64,000 bases of DNA from Eonycteris spelaea (lineage: Eukaryota; Chordata; Mammalia; Chiroptera; Pteropodidae): the NCBI GenBank assembly GCA_003508835.1, contig PUFA01000084.1, positions 248,001-312,000 of the forward strand, written 5' to 3'. The translations under genes were made by a program, and so were the position numbers. The notes under the pieces were generated by a model that saw only the letters and a list, made by a program, of their open reading frames with translations, searched no databases and was not told the DNA's origin. Of the stretch, positions 1-12,775 are shown in pieces (the first letter of the stretch is position 1; each line of letters opens with the position of its first letter).

Positions 1-125
1 TTCATCTGTATTTGCAGCCACTCGCTCCCCGGCCCTAGCATCACTGCTTCAGCTCCACCTCATATCGTGTATTAGCTTTTCACAGGGGCACCAGTCTCTG
101 ATGCCAAAAAGGTTGGGGACTGCTG
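1..125 (-). mobile_element. hAT-type non-autonomous DNA transposon end (cut by window edge)
   Basis: Read on the minus strand it starts cagcagtccccaaccttttt and runs through ggcatcagagactggt and tgcaaatacagatgaa. These are phrases of a common eutherian hAT-group element whose terminus is CAGnGGTCCCCAACC. Only one end is inside the window. Family name not certain. Confidence 0.65.
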
Positions 126-396
126 CTATAATGTGTTATGTATAATGATGGGTACATGTCATTATACATACGTCAAAACACCAAGCATGAGCCCTTATGT
201 AAACTGTAGGTTTGGGGTGACAATGATGTTCTAATAAAGGTTCATAAACTGTAAAAAGTCACCACTCTGGGGGTGCATATTAATAGGGAGGGAAGCTGTG
301 TGTAGGAAGGCAATGGGAATATGGGAACTATACTTTTCCCTCAGTTTTTCTGTAAATCTAAAATTGCTTTAAAACATAAAAATGTATGAAAAATCT
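126..396 (+). mobile_element. L1M 3' end fragment
   Basis: Plus-strand L1M 3' UTR. It contains the recognisable phrases gtcaaaacaccaagcatgag, cccttatgtaaactgtagg, gggaactatac and tctgtaaatctaaaattgct, followed by an A-rich tail. No coding part is present. Confidence 0.75.
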
Positions 397-399
397 TTT

Positions 400-1325
400 T
401 AAAAGTGTCCAGGGAGGTCCCATGTACTCTTCACTAGTTCAATAGCTAATCCAAGAGGATGACAGTGGTACAATTACTTAGATTTTTTCAGTTTTAGATG
501 TACTTATTTTTGCGTTTGTATGTGTAGTTCTGTGTAATTTTGTCACACTTAGATTTGGGTAGGCTATCACTACAATCAAGATTCAGAACTGTTTCATCAC
601 AAGGTCTCTTGTGTTACTCCTTTATAGCCACATTACTTCTTCCCTCACCTGTTCCAACTTTTGGCAAACACTAGTCCTCCATCTCTATAATTTTGTCATT
701 TCAAGATTGCTAAATAAATGGATTCATATAATAATTGATCTTTTAAGATCAGCTTTTTTCACTCAGTACAATTCTCTTGAGAGCCATACAAGTCATGTAT
801 ATCACTAGTTTTGTTTTTTTTTAAATCTCTGAATCATATTTCATGGTATGATGTACCACAGTTTGTTTAACCATTCACTCATCGAGGGATCTTTGGGTTG
901 TTTCTAGTTTTGGGCTATCACAATTAAAGTTGCTGTGAACTCCTTGTATAGATTTTTTTTTCACTGAAGATCGGTTTTCATTCTCTAGAATAAGTACGCA
1001 GGAGTGGGACTGTTAGATAATATAATAATTGTATTTTAACTTTATAAGGAAATGCCAAATGTTTTTCTACAGTGGTTGTACTATATTGCATTTCCACCAG
1101 CAAAGCATGAGAGTTCTAGCTGATCATGCTATCCTCACCATAACCTAGTTTTGCCAGTAGTTTTAATTTTAGCTATTCCAATGGGTATTTAGTGGTATTC
1201 CTTTGCTTTAATTTGCATTCCTCTGGTGGCTAATGATATTGAATATCTTTGCATGGGTTTATTTGCCATCTGAATATTTGCTTTTGTGAAGAGTCTGTTC
1301 AAGTAGTTTGCCCATTTTTTAGAAT
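400..1325 (-). mobile_element. Old L1 3' part (ORF2 end and 3' UTR), 5'-truncated
   Basis: Read on the plus strand it shows the reverse complement of an L1 3' UTR (tctataattttgtcatttcaag) then the ORF2 C-terminus (gtaccacagtttgtttaacc, tttccaccagcaaagcatga, taatttgcattcctctgg). Heavily mutated with no usable ORF. Confidence 0.8.
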
Positions 1326-1850
1326 CATTGTTTTATTTTGGAATAATTTTAGATTTAGAGGAAAGTTGCAAAGATAATATCTGAATTTCCCATATTCTCC
1401 TTCTCCAGTTTCACCTTGATATATTACTATTAACTAAACTCTAGACTTCATTTGTATTTGATCATTTAAAAATATATATATTTTTATTTTTATTGAGTTA
1501 AATTTATAATTTATAAAATTAACCATTTCTCAAATACACAATTCAGTGAAATTTAGTATAGTCACAATTTTGTTCAACCACCACCAACACCACTATATAG
1601 TTCCAAAACATTTTCATCACCACAAAAATAGCATTGACCCATTAAGTAGTCACTGCCCATTCAACTCTTCCCTAGCCACTGATGACCACTGATTTGCTTT
1701 CTGTTTCTAGACACTTACTTATTCTGGTTTATTTCGTATAAATGAAATCATATAATATGTGGTCTTTCATGTCTGGCTTCTTTCACTTCATATAATATCT
1801 TTGAGATTCATCCATGTTATAGCATGTGTTGGTACTTTTAAAAATGTTTT
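1326..1850 (-). mobile_element. L1M 3' UTR fragments
   Basis: Two adjoining minus-strand L1M 3' UTR pieces. The first has attttagatttagaggaaag and attaactaaactctagactt. The second (from about 1470) has ttcaaccaccaccaacacca and agccactgatgaccactg. Probably separate truncated insertions. Confidence 0.65.
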
Positions 1851-1900
1851 AAAATTGTAAAGTATATGTAACATAAAATTTACTATCTTAACCATTTAAA

Positions 1901-2493
1901 TGTTTTTTTTAATTGTTCAATTATAGTTGACATTCAACATTTTATATTAGTTTCAGGTTATAGCACAATGGTTAGACATTTACATAATTTATGAACCCTG
2001 TATGGATTTTTCAGTGAAGATGAGTTTTCATTCTCTACAAGTCTAGTACCCACTTGGCACTATACATAGTTAAAATATTATTGACTATATTCTGTATGCT
2101 GTATGTTACATCTGATGACTTTTTAACTACCAATTAGTACTTCTTTATCCCTTTAACTTTTTCATCTAGCATCTCAAACTCCCTCCCATCTGATAACCAT
2201 CAGTTTATTCTCTGCATCCATGAGTCTGTTTCTGTTTTTTCATTGTTTATTTTGTTCTTTAGATTGCACACATAATTGAGATCACATCGTATTTGTCTCT
2301 GACTTATTTCACTTAGCATAATACCCTCTAGGTCAATCTATGTTGTCGCAAATGGTAAGATTTCATTTTTTTTTTTATGGCTGAGTAATATTTCACATCT
2401 TCTTTCTTCATTTGTCCACTGATAGGCACTTAGGTTGCTTACATATCTTGGCTATTGTAAACAGTGCTGCAGTGAACATAGGGGTACATATCC
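1901..2493 (-). mobile_element. Younger 5'-truncated L1 nested in L1M
   Basis: Starts with a poly-T (reverse tail), then the laurasiatherian L1 3' UTR (attagtttcaggttatagca, cactggcac-type phrase) and the end of ORF2 (aatgctgcagtgaacata-like). Direct repeats atcttaacCattt at 1885-1897 and atcttaacTattt at 2494-2506 flank it: a 13-bp target-site duplication with one mismatch. Confidence 0.82.
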
Positions 2494-3254
2494 ATCTTAA
2501 CTATTTTTAAGTATACAGTTCATGGCATTAAGTACATTCATACTGTTGTGCCACCATCAATACCAGTCATCTCCAGAACTCTTTTCATATTGTAAATATA
2601 AAACTCATTACCTATTAAACAATAACTCTCCATTTTCCCCTTGCCCAACCCTGGCAACCACCATTCTACTTTCCTCTGTAAATTTGACTACTCTGGGTAC
2701 TTTATATAATTGAAATCATATGATTTTTATCCTTTTGTAACTTGCTTATTTCCCTTAGCATATGCCCTTAAGGTTCATCCATGTTGTAGCATATATCAGA
2801 ATTTCCTTTTTAAGGCTGAATATATCCATTGTATGTCCATATCCATTTTGCTTACCCACTCATCCACTGATGGATACTGGCTTGCTTCCACACTTTAGCT
2901 ATTGTTGACTATGCTGCTATAAACATATTTGTATAATATCTCTTCAAAACTCTGCTTTGTCTTGGGTAGGTACTCATAAGTGAACTTGCTGGATCATATG
3001 ATAACTCTATTTTTAATTTTTTAGAAATTGCCAGACTATATAGCATTTCACATTCCCACCAATAATGCACAAGTGTTCCCATTTCTCCACATCCTAATCA
3101 ACACTTGTTATTTTCTGTTTTTTGTTTTGTTTTGTTTTTGATGGTAGTATCACCTATTGTGTTGAAGTGGTACCTCATGGTGGTTTTGATTTGCATTTCT
3201 GTAAAGATTAGTGATGTTGAACATCTTTTCATGTGCTTATTGGTCATATGTATA

Positions 3255-4038
3255 TGGTCATGCATTGCTTAAGAATGAGGATATGTTCTGAGAAATGCTT
3301 TGTTAGGTGATTTCATCACTATGCAAACATCATAGAGTACATGTACACAAACATAGATGGTATAGCCTACTACACATGTAAGGTATATGGTATAGCCTGT
3401 TGCCCCTAGGCTACAAACCTGTACAGCGTGTTAGTGTACTGAATACTGTAGGCAATTGTAACAACGATTTTCATCGAAACATAGAAAAGATACACTAAAA
3501 ACATGGTATAAAAGATAGTGTGTGTGCATACAAGTTAGAGGGGAGGGCTATGGAGTGAGGTGCCCATTGAGAGAAAGTACACACCAGGAAGAAGTGAGGA
3601 AAGGAAGAGAAAGGGAGAACAGAAATTGAAAAAGACCCAGAGAGATAAACCTTGAGATGAAAAATAGAAGGGGAGGGAGATGGAGAGAAATAAAGAAGAG
3701 GTAGGGGAATGGGAGTGGGAGGAAAGATAAGATAAAGAGAAATAGAGGGAAGGGAAGGGAATTTGTGTGTAAGAGTGTGTGTGCGTGTGTGTGTAGGGGT
3801 GGGTGGGGGCGGCTCTGCAGCTCCCTCTTCCTCAGCCCACTCCAGTTGCTCCCTTGCTAACCCTGGGTCCCAGCCATGGGCAGGGCTGGGGCAGGTGGGC
3901 AGTATGCTGAGCCTCCTCATCTATTTAAACCACCGAGAGCTCACAGTAAACTTAGCATTGCATTTGGATCTAGTCTTCAACATCGCAAACTTTTGCTGAT
4001 AATCCATTATAATCTTATGAGACCACTATTGTATATAA
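3255..4038 (+). mobile_element. Non-autonomous DNA transposon, interrupted
   Basis: Outer pieces 3255-3510 and about 4008-4038 belong to one element: ggtcatgcattgcttaagaa, tgggtatagcc-like motifs, aggctacaaacctgtacagc, then taatcttatgagaccactat. The related copy at 31.4 kb shows the terminal inverted repeats that are partly lost here. A Tigger-group element seems likely; the family name is uncertain. Confidence 0.65.
3511..4007 (+). mobile_element. LTR-like block inserted in the DNA transposon
   Basis: About 0.5 kb absent from the related transposon copy. It has a 200-bp purine-rich tract (3560-3770), a short GT tract, a GC-richer stretch, then ctatttaaacc and cacagtaaacttagcattgc. The order TATA-like box, then a degenerate AATAAA-like signal near the 3' end, suggests a solo retroviral LTR. 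I could not find clean TG...CA ends or a target duplication, so this is a tentative call. Confidence 0.38.
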
Positions 4039-4449
4039 GCCTTTGGCCAGTTTTGAATTGTCATTATGTTAAAATCTCTCACTATTATTGTATTTCTGTT
4101 AATTTATTCTTTTATCTATAGTTTTGACGTATAATTTATCCCTACATTATTTGGTTTATTAAAATCTATAAAAGTGTCATTGTGGATAGTACATTTCATC
4201 ACTATAAATATAAGCACTTTTCTAGTTTAATGTACTTTGCCTTGAACTGAACTTTGATATTAACAGCATAATTCCTGTTTTAGTTTTTATAGTACTTGCC
4301 TAATATTTCCTATTACTAAGCTTTGAATCACTGCTTTAGATGTTTCTCATATTGGATTTTGCCTGTGATAGATGCCGAAAGCCTTTTTTTTAATCAAAAC
4401 TGAATTACTTAATCTTTTGACATGAGAGATATTTCATCTTAATTCTGTT

Positions 4450-6300
4450 ATTTAAAAAATCACATTTAGTATTTTTACTTAATTTCCTGGGAGACTATTT
4501 ACATACCAGTCTCCACCTCCTTAAATTAATGTGACAGTTTTCCATAATAAACTGTTTAAAGAGAATCTTTATTCAAGAATAGAATGAAACAGCAAAACAA
4601 TTTTCATTGTTCCATCAATTCCTATAGGGCAAAATTTCCAATAATTTTCATTGTCTGCCTCATAAATAGGTACTTGAGTGATGCTATTCTGGTGCAGTCT
4701 CCAAGACTATACTGTGGTCCTCAGTTGTGACTCTCTTGTCCATGTGTGGCAGTGTTCCATGACTAAGATATTGGGCTAGATGCTATATTTTGAAATGTCT
4801 GGTTTGGAGACTAAGGTCAAACAGCCAGAATCATCTTAGTTAAAGAGCCCTGGGTAGCAGTCATGACCAGTAGTTACAACAACCCTGTTTTCTGAGATAG
4901 TAAGATCCCTAAGAGTGGCAGGAACTCTGTTTTCAGACTGAAATCTGAACACTGAGGTATCAACAATGGACATGTGCTCTCATGGCTCCCCTAGGCCAGA
5001 GAGGTCCCACTGGCAGAGAGTTGAACTTGGGATCCAGCCTCCAGTGCCACCAAACTCTAACATGAGCTAACCAAAATGCATCTTGCTGACCCATGTCTAC
5101 TGGTTGGCTTTTCATCCACTTTTTAATGTGTGCAGAAGCACTCTTTATTGAAGTCACATGATCCTATTGCCAGCAAAAAAAAAAAATTGTTGAAAACAAC
5201 GAAAACCTTTGAATGAAACTGCTTTATAATGTACTTGCTTACCCACTTGCATTTTCATACTCAGGAAACAAACAGAAATAAAGGGGCTTCACAATCCACA
5301 GCAAATTTATTTTCTAGAGGGGACCACCTCCTAAAAGTGGTTGCATGATTAATTATCAAGATCACCAGGGTTAGATTTCAGACACCACAATTCTGATCCA
5401 GTCTGCAAAGGATCATGTGATTATGCTTGAGTCTAGTCAATACCTGTGATGTGTCCATTCTGCTCTTGGAATTCATGAGATTTCACCTACTGGCTCCCAT
5501 TCTTTTTATAGATGTGAACTTTGAGGTTATTGTGGCTAAGGGCAATCTAAGTATGATACCTCTTCCAGACATGACAAGTGACTGGCTCTAGTAAAACTTG
5601 TTGCAGGGCTAATATTTTTGGTATTTCCAAAAGGTAGAAAGCTGGCATCAGGGCAGCCCTGACAGGCTCAGAGTAGACAATTGAAGACTCTGGTCAGTTA
5701 ACATGAACAGGCTCTGTTCCGTTCTGCCACTTTTACAGTTGATCTTTTTTTTTTAATGCTTTCTGTAACCACTTTCACTATGCCATCTGTATTTTCTTAT
5801 TTTCTTTTTTATATATATTCTCCTTTGCCTAATTTTTGAAATTTTGAGGTATTTTAATTTTTTTCCTATTACTTACCTTGAAGATATATTCTTAATTCTT
5901 CTTGAATTGTTATCTATGCATAATATCAATTGCTTTCACCTTATGAAAGATAAAATTAGTATAATTCTTCCTCTACTTGTCTTTGCTCTTAATTCATCAC
6001 CAGTTAACCACAAAATTTAGCTAGTCATTAAATTTTTGTTGGCAACTTTGACCTCCTCTCAACTTTCTATCTCTTAATTTTAAAATTACACTATTATATC
6101 TATATTGTTATGGATTTTAAGTTGACATTCTGTTTTATAATTATATTTGTCATTGTTTAACTTTAGTTCTATAATTAATAGTCACTACTTGTCCTTTGAT
6201 CATGGCCTCTCCATGCATCTTTTCATTGGTTGGATATCAGCCTGTAATAGCCTTTTGTTTTTAAGGGCTCATGGGGGCCTATGTTTCATTTATTATCTTC
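4450..6300. other. Unassigned sequence, possibly old repeat
   Basis: The 4.5-5.7 kb part is less AT-rich than its surroundings and reads like a decayed repeat interior; an endogenous retroviral (ERVL-like) origin crossed my mind but no motif proves it. The 5.75-6.3 kb part is T-rich and may be further L1 sequence. No intact gene or exon. Confidence 0.3.
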
Positions 6301-8938
6301 TATGACGGATATAACAATATATTCATAATTGTATGTGCCAGCAAGGCTTGAATTATAAAAAATTTATATTTAGGCTTTTAACTGAAAAATCTAGTTTATT
6401 AGGAAAGAGAAATATATGTATTTTTGTTAAAAATGAAAAGAATCTAGCAATTCATAAAAGGCTAATACTTAAGAGTTCTGACTTCATGAAAGTCCAATGT
6501 ATGAGGTTTTCACTGTTATTACTATTATTTTACTATTACTATTATACAACTCCAGTTAAGGATTGTTGTACTAAGAAGTTATATTAGTATCTAGTGTTCT
6601 CCAACATAATGTCATTTTTCCTTTGTCTTTAGTGAACAGCTCATATACACATCACTTTATATAGATAAATACCTTTTATATAGATAAATGTTATCTATTA
6701 TGTGGGCTTTAGATCCTGCCTATACTCTAGCCATACATTTCTAATTGCTCACTGAATGGTTAGCATGGATGTCCCTGTAGCAACTGAAACTTATTTTCTT
6801 TTCCTCTCAAACCAGGTATTCTCAATGAGGCTAGTCTCAACACTCTGTAGTCATACTGATTCCCCTATTTCATATGCCTTATCAGCCTTCTTCCCCCACT
6901 GTCCTGAATTCCATCAATTGTAAAGTCACCCTTGGTAATTCCTTCTCTCCTCTTGTTCGTTTTTATTGTTGTTATCCTACTTCAGGCCCTTATTTGACCT
7001 TCTGCAATAGCTTCTTAAATATCTTCCTCCTTCACTAATAGATTATACACTACTGGAAAATATTTTTTTAAACATGTTACAGGCAACCAGGGTATAATTT
7101 AACCAATGTTTCCTATTGGAAGAATTTACATACATATAGACATTATTCTCTTTCAGAAGCTTTATGCTTTTTTTCTGGAAAGATGCGCGAAACAAGTTCT
7201 AAAAATGAAATTATATTAATTACATATTTAGAAATACAGACTTAATAAAATGTTATTGTGAATCTTTTTAGGCATAAAAAATTCATAAAATAAGCACTTG
7301 ATTATCTTATCTTTTACATATATCTGAGTTTTCATAATTCATCTTTGCTTAAAGTATGCATGAAAAACAAAGCAATTAGGAGGGAGATAATTGGAGATTT
7401 TGACAGACATTTGTAGAAATTGTTCATTAATATATTTATTAGTAACATTGTGGCTGACATCCAGATCAGGTTTATAACTGATTTCTTTGCTACTTTTAAA
7501 TAAATAGATAAGTGGGCTAGAAATCTTTCTTTTTTATTTTTATTTTTCAACAGTCTAGGGAAAATTTTATGATTCTGAATAAATATCAGAATGTATATTT
7601 TTCTAGAAAAATGTGTTATTTAAATAGTCTTCCCTTGACATTTGCCACAGTATGTGCTATACAAAATAAGTGGTTATAAGGCTATACGCTTTGCAATGAT
7701 ATATACTTGATTTAAATTCAGTTTTGTAACTAGTTGTGTGGCTTTAGGCAAATTTGATTTTTTCATAGCCTTAATTTATCTGTGAAGTGGGAACATATCT
7801 ACTACCTTATCTTAGATAACTTGTACAAATTATATAGCATAGTGTCTGACATAGGGGGTCAATAAATGGAACTATAAAGTTGAGCCTTCTTTTGATAGCA
7901 GTTACACTAATAAAATTCTGATTAACTTCATAATTTCTTTATTGAACTAATGAAAATATTGAACTAATGATAATTTACTATGTCAGTGCTTTGTATTTAA
8001 AAAAAATACTATAGGTAGATGGGGTAAAGGGGGTTAAATATGTGATAACAGAAAGAAATCTAACTATGGGAGGTGAACACAGTATAAATATATATATGCC
8101 TTACTGTAAAAAAAGTAAATAAAAAACAAAAAATGCTATATTATCTATTTAATCAAATTCATATAAGATTATATACAATTAGATTTTAAATGTAATATTT
8201 AAGTTATTTAGATACAATGAGAAGAGGTATGTGAATATTCTCCATACATTTTAGGTATTATATCTGTGATCTAGGTTCAAATCTTAAATCTATCATTTAT
8301 TTATGACACATGTGAAACAGTTTTGTAAACTCTAAAGAATAATGCAAAGATTAATTATTTTTGTTATTTCAACCATGACATTAGTAGGATTTATGGTATG
8401 GCTTCTTTAAGTCAGAATAAAGGTAATTTGACTAAATTTCAAAAAAGAAACCATGCTGGAACAAGCAGATAAAAATTCTGAACCCCAAATTATGAAGTCC
8501 TATTTAATGGAGCCAAAGGTCCATTCTTTTACATATCAAACTTTAAAAAAAATTAAATAACATTAATTCTAAATGATACTAATATAAAATAGGGAAAATA
8601 ACTCCAGAAAAAACGATGCTCATTTACATGATAACAGTCAAAAGGGCCCATATGAGTGACTATTCAATGTTTAAAAACATTTTCATGATAAAAAGAAAAC
8701 AAACATTATATACTTTGGTGTATAATGATTTATAAAACAGAATTTTGTAAAATGATTGTTAACAAACAAAATGTCGAATGCTGCCAACAGAACTGTATGG
8801 TGATTTTAGAACGCCTTTTTGGAAAGACATCAAGCATTGCCAGCTAAGAAACTTGTGTTATTCATGGACTGGTTGGTAAAAATATTCAGCCAAATGAATA
8901 TAAGACAACTTAAAATTGTTGGCTTTTGCCTACCGTAC
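6301..8938 (-). other. STXBP5L: STXBP5L intron, AT-rich
   Basis: Intron downstream of the 8.9-kb exon. Apart from one MIR copy I see only AT-rich sequence with short A and T runs. Confidence 0.7.
7640..7875 (+). mobile_element. MIR SINE
   Basis: Contains the MIR core order: aactagttgtgtggctttag, then cttaatttatctgtgaagtg, then agcatagtgtctgacatagg and tcaataaatg. Decayed. Confidence 0.75.
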
Positions 8939-8989
8939 CAAGATCAGTCTTAAGATCTGTTGGCAGACTTAACTTTCTTGATCCTTTAA
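8939..8989 (-). CDS. STXBP5L: STXBP5L linker exon (51 nt, KLSLPTDLK exon)
   Basis: After acceptor tctgttgtttcag the exon reads V-KGSRKLSLPTDLKTDL in phase 1 and ends CTTG/gtacgg, an acceptable but non-optimal donor. The paralogue STXBP5 has a matching alternatively used segment (RKLSLPTDLKPDL) at the same place in its linker, which identifies this exon. It is 51 nt and phase 1-1, so it is optional without loss of frame. It is the most 3' exon I can find; later exons of the linker tail and the SNARE-like domain must lie to the left of the window. Confidence 0.88.
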
Positions 8990-9824
8990 CTGAAACAACA
9001 GAAAAAGGAAAAAGGTAGTTGTTAATTATATAAAATTAAAGAAGAGTGTGGGGGAACAGTATGTCTTACAGTATAATTATTAAAATCCTGATGAACATTA
9101 CATTTAGTGAGCATGTATGGAAGCAGAAATATTGTTCAAAATTAGTTCATTGCCATTCAGTAGTAAATATTTAATATGCAAACAGAAACATGAGAAAAGT
9201 AAATATTTAAGTGTAACTTTGCAGTTTTTTTCACATGTAGTATAAGAAGTGATTTCATTTTTAATGTGGAAAGAACCCAAAATTTTAGATAAATCTAATA
9301 GGTAAGAAGTATTGCAATAAATATATTAGGTCATATCATAAATAACAATGATAAGCGTAAAAACTGAACTTTATCAACAGCTATTTGAAATAGAAAAAAA
9401 TTCTGGTGTATGTATATGATGCAGTCAAAGAAATTTTACTATGCCTGTGGCAGGTGAAATGATTTCCTTATTGAACACTACAGTGATAAATTCAGTAGAT
9501 AAGAAAATCTTGGAAATACAAAATATTTGAAAATGAATTTAATTATATTATTATAAACCAAGCTATCAAAACATGTTTGAATAAACCAAGACAACTCCTG
9601 CAATTTATGGAAAAACATTCATTATTTATCTGTTAATAAAAGTTTTACATTGGATATCTCCAAATATTTAACTGGAATGTATGTTATCGTAGAAATGCAT
9701 TAGGGGAAATTATGTTAGAAATCATTACCAATTACTACCTTAAGACTCTAATGGATAATACCAATTAATTTATACTTTTTGGGTGATGCTTTTTACAACT
9801 AGGAAAGTCATTTTAAAATAAAGA

Positions 9825-10000
9825 TTCTGGATGATATAGTAGAAAGAATACTCAATTTAAAATCAGAAAATGTGGCTCACAAATTTCTGAATTGTTACCA
9901 CCTATATGTTTAGCTTTGAAAAAAATCATTTCATCTATTTGTATTTTAGTTATCTGTCAACATTCTTGATTCTGTTTCATTTGGAATATCATTGGAATAC
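9825..10000 (+). mobile_element. MIR SINE, decayed
   Basis: gatatagtagaaagaatac followed by aatcagaaaatgtggctc and a weak tttcatctatttgtatttta segment follow the MIR order. Confidence 0.5.
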
Positions 10001-12519
10001 ATTTTATAATAGGTTTTATAGAATCTAAATATAATATAAACCTAAATATATTTTTTGTGTCAATAAAATATCGTTTGTATTTTGATTTTTTACCTTTAGA
10101 ATTAAGTGTTTCATTCTTAATTCACAAGTCAGATCAAAATAGGTGGCAAACTGGATTTTAACCTGTGGGCTGCAGTTTGCTGACTACAATATGCCATGCT
10201 AAACTACTTATTAAAAGAAACTAAGTATTATTATTCTAATAAAAGTAATAAATTAAATTTTAGGAATTTGGGTTTACAATTAGCACAAACAAAAATATGT
10301 TATTTATATCAAAATATGGCAAACTATAGAAATACATATAATAATTCTGCTTTATAAGAGGTTACAAATAAAGTATATATCTATATCTATATTTTAAATT
10401 TTTATGAGTTTATTTGAGCCAAACTGATGATATATGCCAGGGAGCAAGATTTCAAATGTTTCTGCAAATAAAGTGTATTTTAAAAATTGATTCATAATTT
10501 AGATGGACTAAGAAAGTGGGGTATTTTCTATTTAATCTTTCATTTAATTTTTTAAATAGGAACTAATTATAATGTAAAGATTTGTTTTATGATTTATCTT
10601 AATTTTCCTATTTTTTTTAAATAAGGTACTTCAACATATCTATGTAATATTTCAAAAACGGATTCCAAAGAGTTTTTAAAAAGAGAGCAAACAGTCCCTG
10701 CCTATTGATCAAAAGGCAGATGCATACAGCAGGACAATGACTACAAAGTCAGATGCCTTTCATGCTCTACCATTTTTAATGGAGAATTCATCTCCTATAG
10801 TTTAGTATCTAACTTACGCTGGTTCTCAAAACTGCTCGACTTTGGAGAATCCCCCCTCTACTTTACCACCTACCTTTTTGGCTTCCTATACACGACTTCC
10901 TACCTAAAAACTGAGGCCCCCACACAAATGTCATCCTCAATTATGTAACCGGGGGAGGGAAAGGGAATGGAATGATTAGTTAATGGAACTAATTAGGGGA
11001 CTTCTTTAATAAGAATGTTAATAACAGTCCTGTTATTTATGCCTAGAATGATCCTCCTCATCCCTCGTCCAACTAATAAGCTCCTACTCGTCAGAACAGC
11101 TTAAAAATCACCTACTTCCTGAAGGCAGCTTTAAACTTAAGACTTCAACTGGTGCTATTATCTTAACGTAGCACTTTGTGCATATCTCCTTTATAATACT
11201 TGACCCGTTTTATTATACTGGATTCTTTTTGGTCTGTGTACTACTTACTAACATCTTGAAACTCCAAAGATAGGGACTGTATTCCCAATATCTAATGAAG
11301 TATTGGCATAGAGTAGATGTACGTTAAGTGATTCCTTAATGAATGTTGAAAAATAACAGCAAAGACAGAAGGTAGAGGGGAAAATTTACTCTGAAGAGGG
11401 CTATGCAAATTGAGAAAGTATGTGTAAGTGTTAGAGGTGTATGTTATATGTTAAAATTTAAGAAATTTGGGTTGGAAGATGTACGGGGCAAGAGGAAGCA
11501 GGAGCAGTCTTGGAAATACATAAAATGAAAACAATACATAGTACACATATTAACCTTTGCAATGTGCCTCTGGGAATGCAGCTTTCTGAATTTCTTAATT
11601 TTTAGCATTATCTAAGCTAAACCACATGCACCATTATCATTTCATGTTGTTCGTCAAAGGGGAGAAAATGGGAAACACTTCTTACTACACATTGGCTTGG
11701 CACACTGCACAGAGAAGAGAGATGGAGAGTCCTGGCTCAAAGGAATTTTAGAGGTCACCTAGTCAAATACCCTCTCAATGCAAGTATTTCTTCTAAAACA
11801 TTCTTGACATCTTTGAATAGTTCCACAGCAGAAATCTTCAAAGGTATTTTTTAAAAATCCAATTTGGGGTTTGCTATATTGCCACAGAATTTCCTTCTTT
11901 TGAGCTCAAACTTTCCTTTATCATTTACTAATTTGCTCCAGTTCTAACCTCTGGAGCAATAAAGAGTAACTGATTCGTGTTCTTACAGCCAGATCATAAA
12001 GTAGATGAAGAGACGTAGGGGCCCTCTCCAGGTATTCTCAGTAGATCAGCAGAAATGTGTATTTTAAAAAGTGTTGCAGGTGATACTGATGCCAAGAGAT
12101 TGGCAGATCACATTTTGAGAAATAATGTTTTATGATTTTATAACCATTAACTAACCTATGGGGCTTTAACATAGGACTCTTCCACAAAAAATACTTTCTG
12201 AGATGCATCTTAGATTTTCCATACAAGAGATGCTATATTATCCTTAGCTGTTAAATTAGATACCAATATACAGATATAGATAACACTTTGCTGAGCTTCT
12301 TAAGGTATTATGATTAGTTATAAATATTCTTTAACAGGTACTTTCCTGTTAACAATTTTATATCATATCTATCTTTAATTTTCCATTTTCCAATGAGAAA
12401 TACATAGTGGTAGTTATGATAGGAATGTCCCTATTAGAAGATGCTAAATGCCTGTTTCCCCTCTGTAAAGCACCGCAAAGACTTTTGCTTTTCTTCAAGG
12501 CAGGTTTCTATGTATCTGA

Positions 12520-12775
12520 TGAAGTAAAGCCCAATGATTAAGAACACAAGTAAGCTGGAATCAAATTATGACTCAACTATATGCCAACTGAGTGACTCTG
12601 GTGTAGTAGTTACTTATTTCAGGAAGACTGTTTCTCTTCCTCTGTAAAATAGGGGATGATAATAGTCCTTACTTCATAGGGATCTTGTCAGCATTATTTA
12701 AGAGAACATATGTAAATTACTTAGCATGGTGTGGTATATAAGAACCACTCAATATTAGCTATTATTTTCATTATT
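12520..12775 (+). mobile_element. MIR SINE
   Basis: Near full-length: agcccaatgattaagaacac, ctggaatcaaattatgactc, gagtgactctggtgtagtag, tcttcctctgtaaaatagg, ttacttagcatggtgtgg and accactcaatattagctat in MIR order. Confidence 0.82.

Larger units (their letters stand above)
1851..4440 (-). mobile_element. Old L1M, split by two nested insertions
   Basis: Pieces at about 1851-1900, 2494-3254 and 4039-4440 belong to one minus-strand L1M. The 3' UTR breaks off near cttaaccattt and resumes at cttaactattt. ORF2 sequence breaks at ttattggtcatatgta and resumes at cctttggccagttttgaatt, which is the next part of the L1 consensus. The final piece jumps to the endonuclease region, so there is also an internal deletion. 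Confidence 0.75.

Noticed and set aside
3495..3920. 141-codon minus-strand frame
   Set aside because: Falls in a purine-rich LTR-like block; composition-driven, no splice or codon evidence.
4500..5750. Endogenous retrovirus interior
   Set aside because: Felt like a decayed ERVL-type interior but no protease, RT or integrase motif could be read; left unassigned.
10800..10870. Possible donor ACCAGC/gtaagtt (minus strand)
   Set aside because: Upstream acceptor candidates are purine-rich; reading not related to tomosyn.
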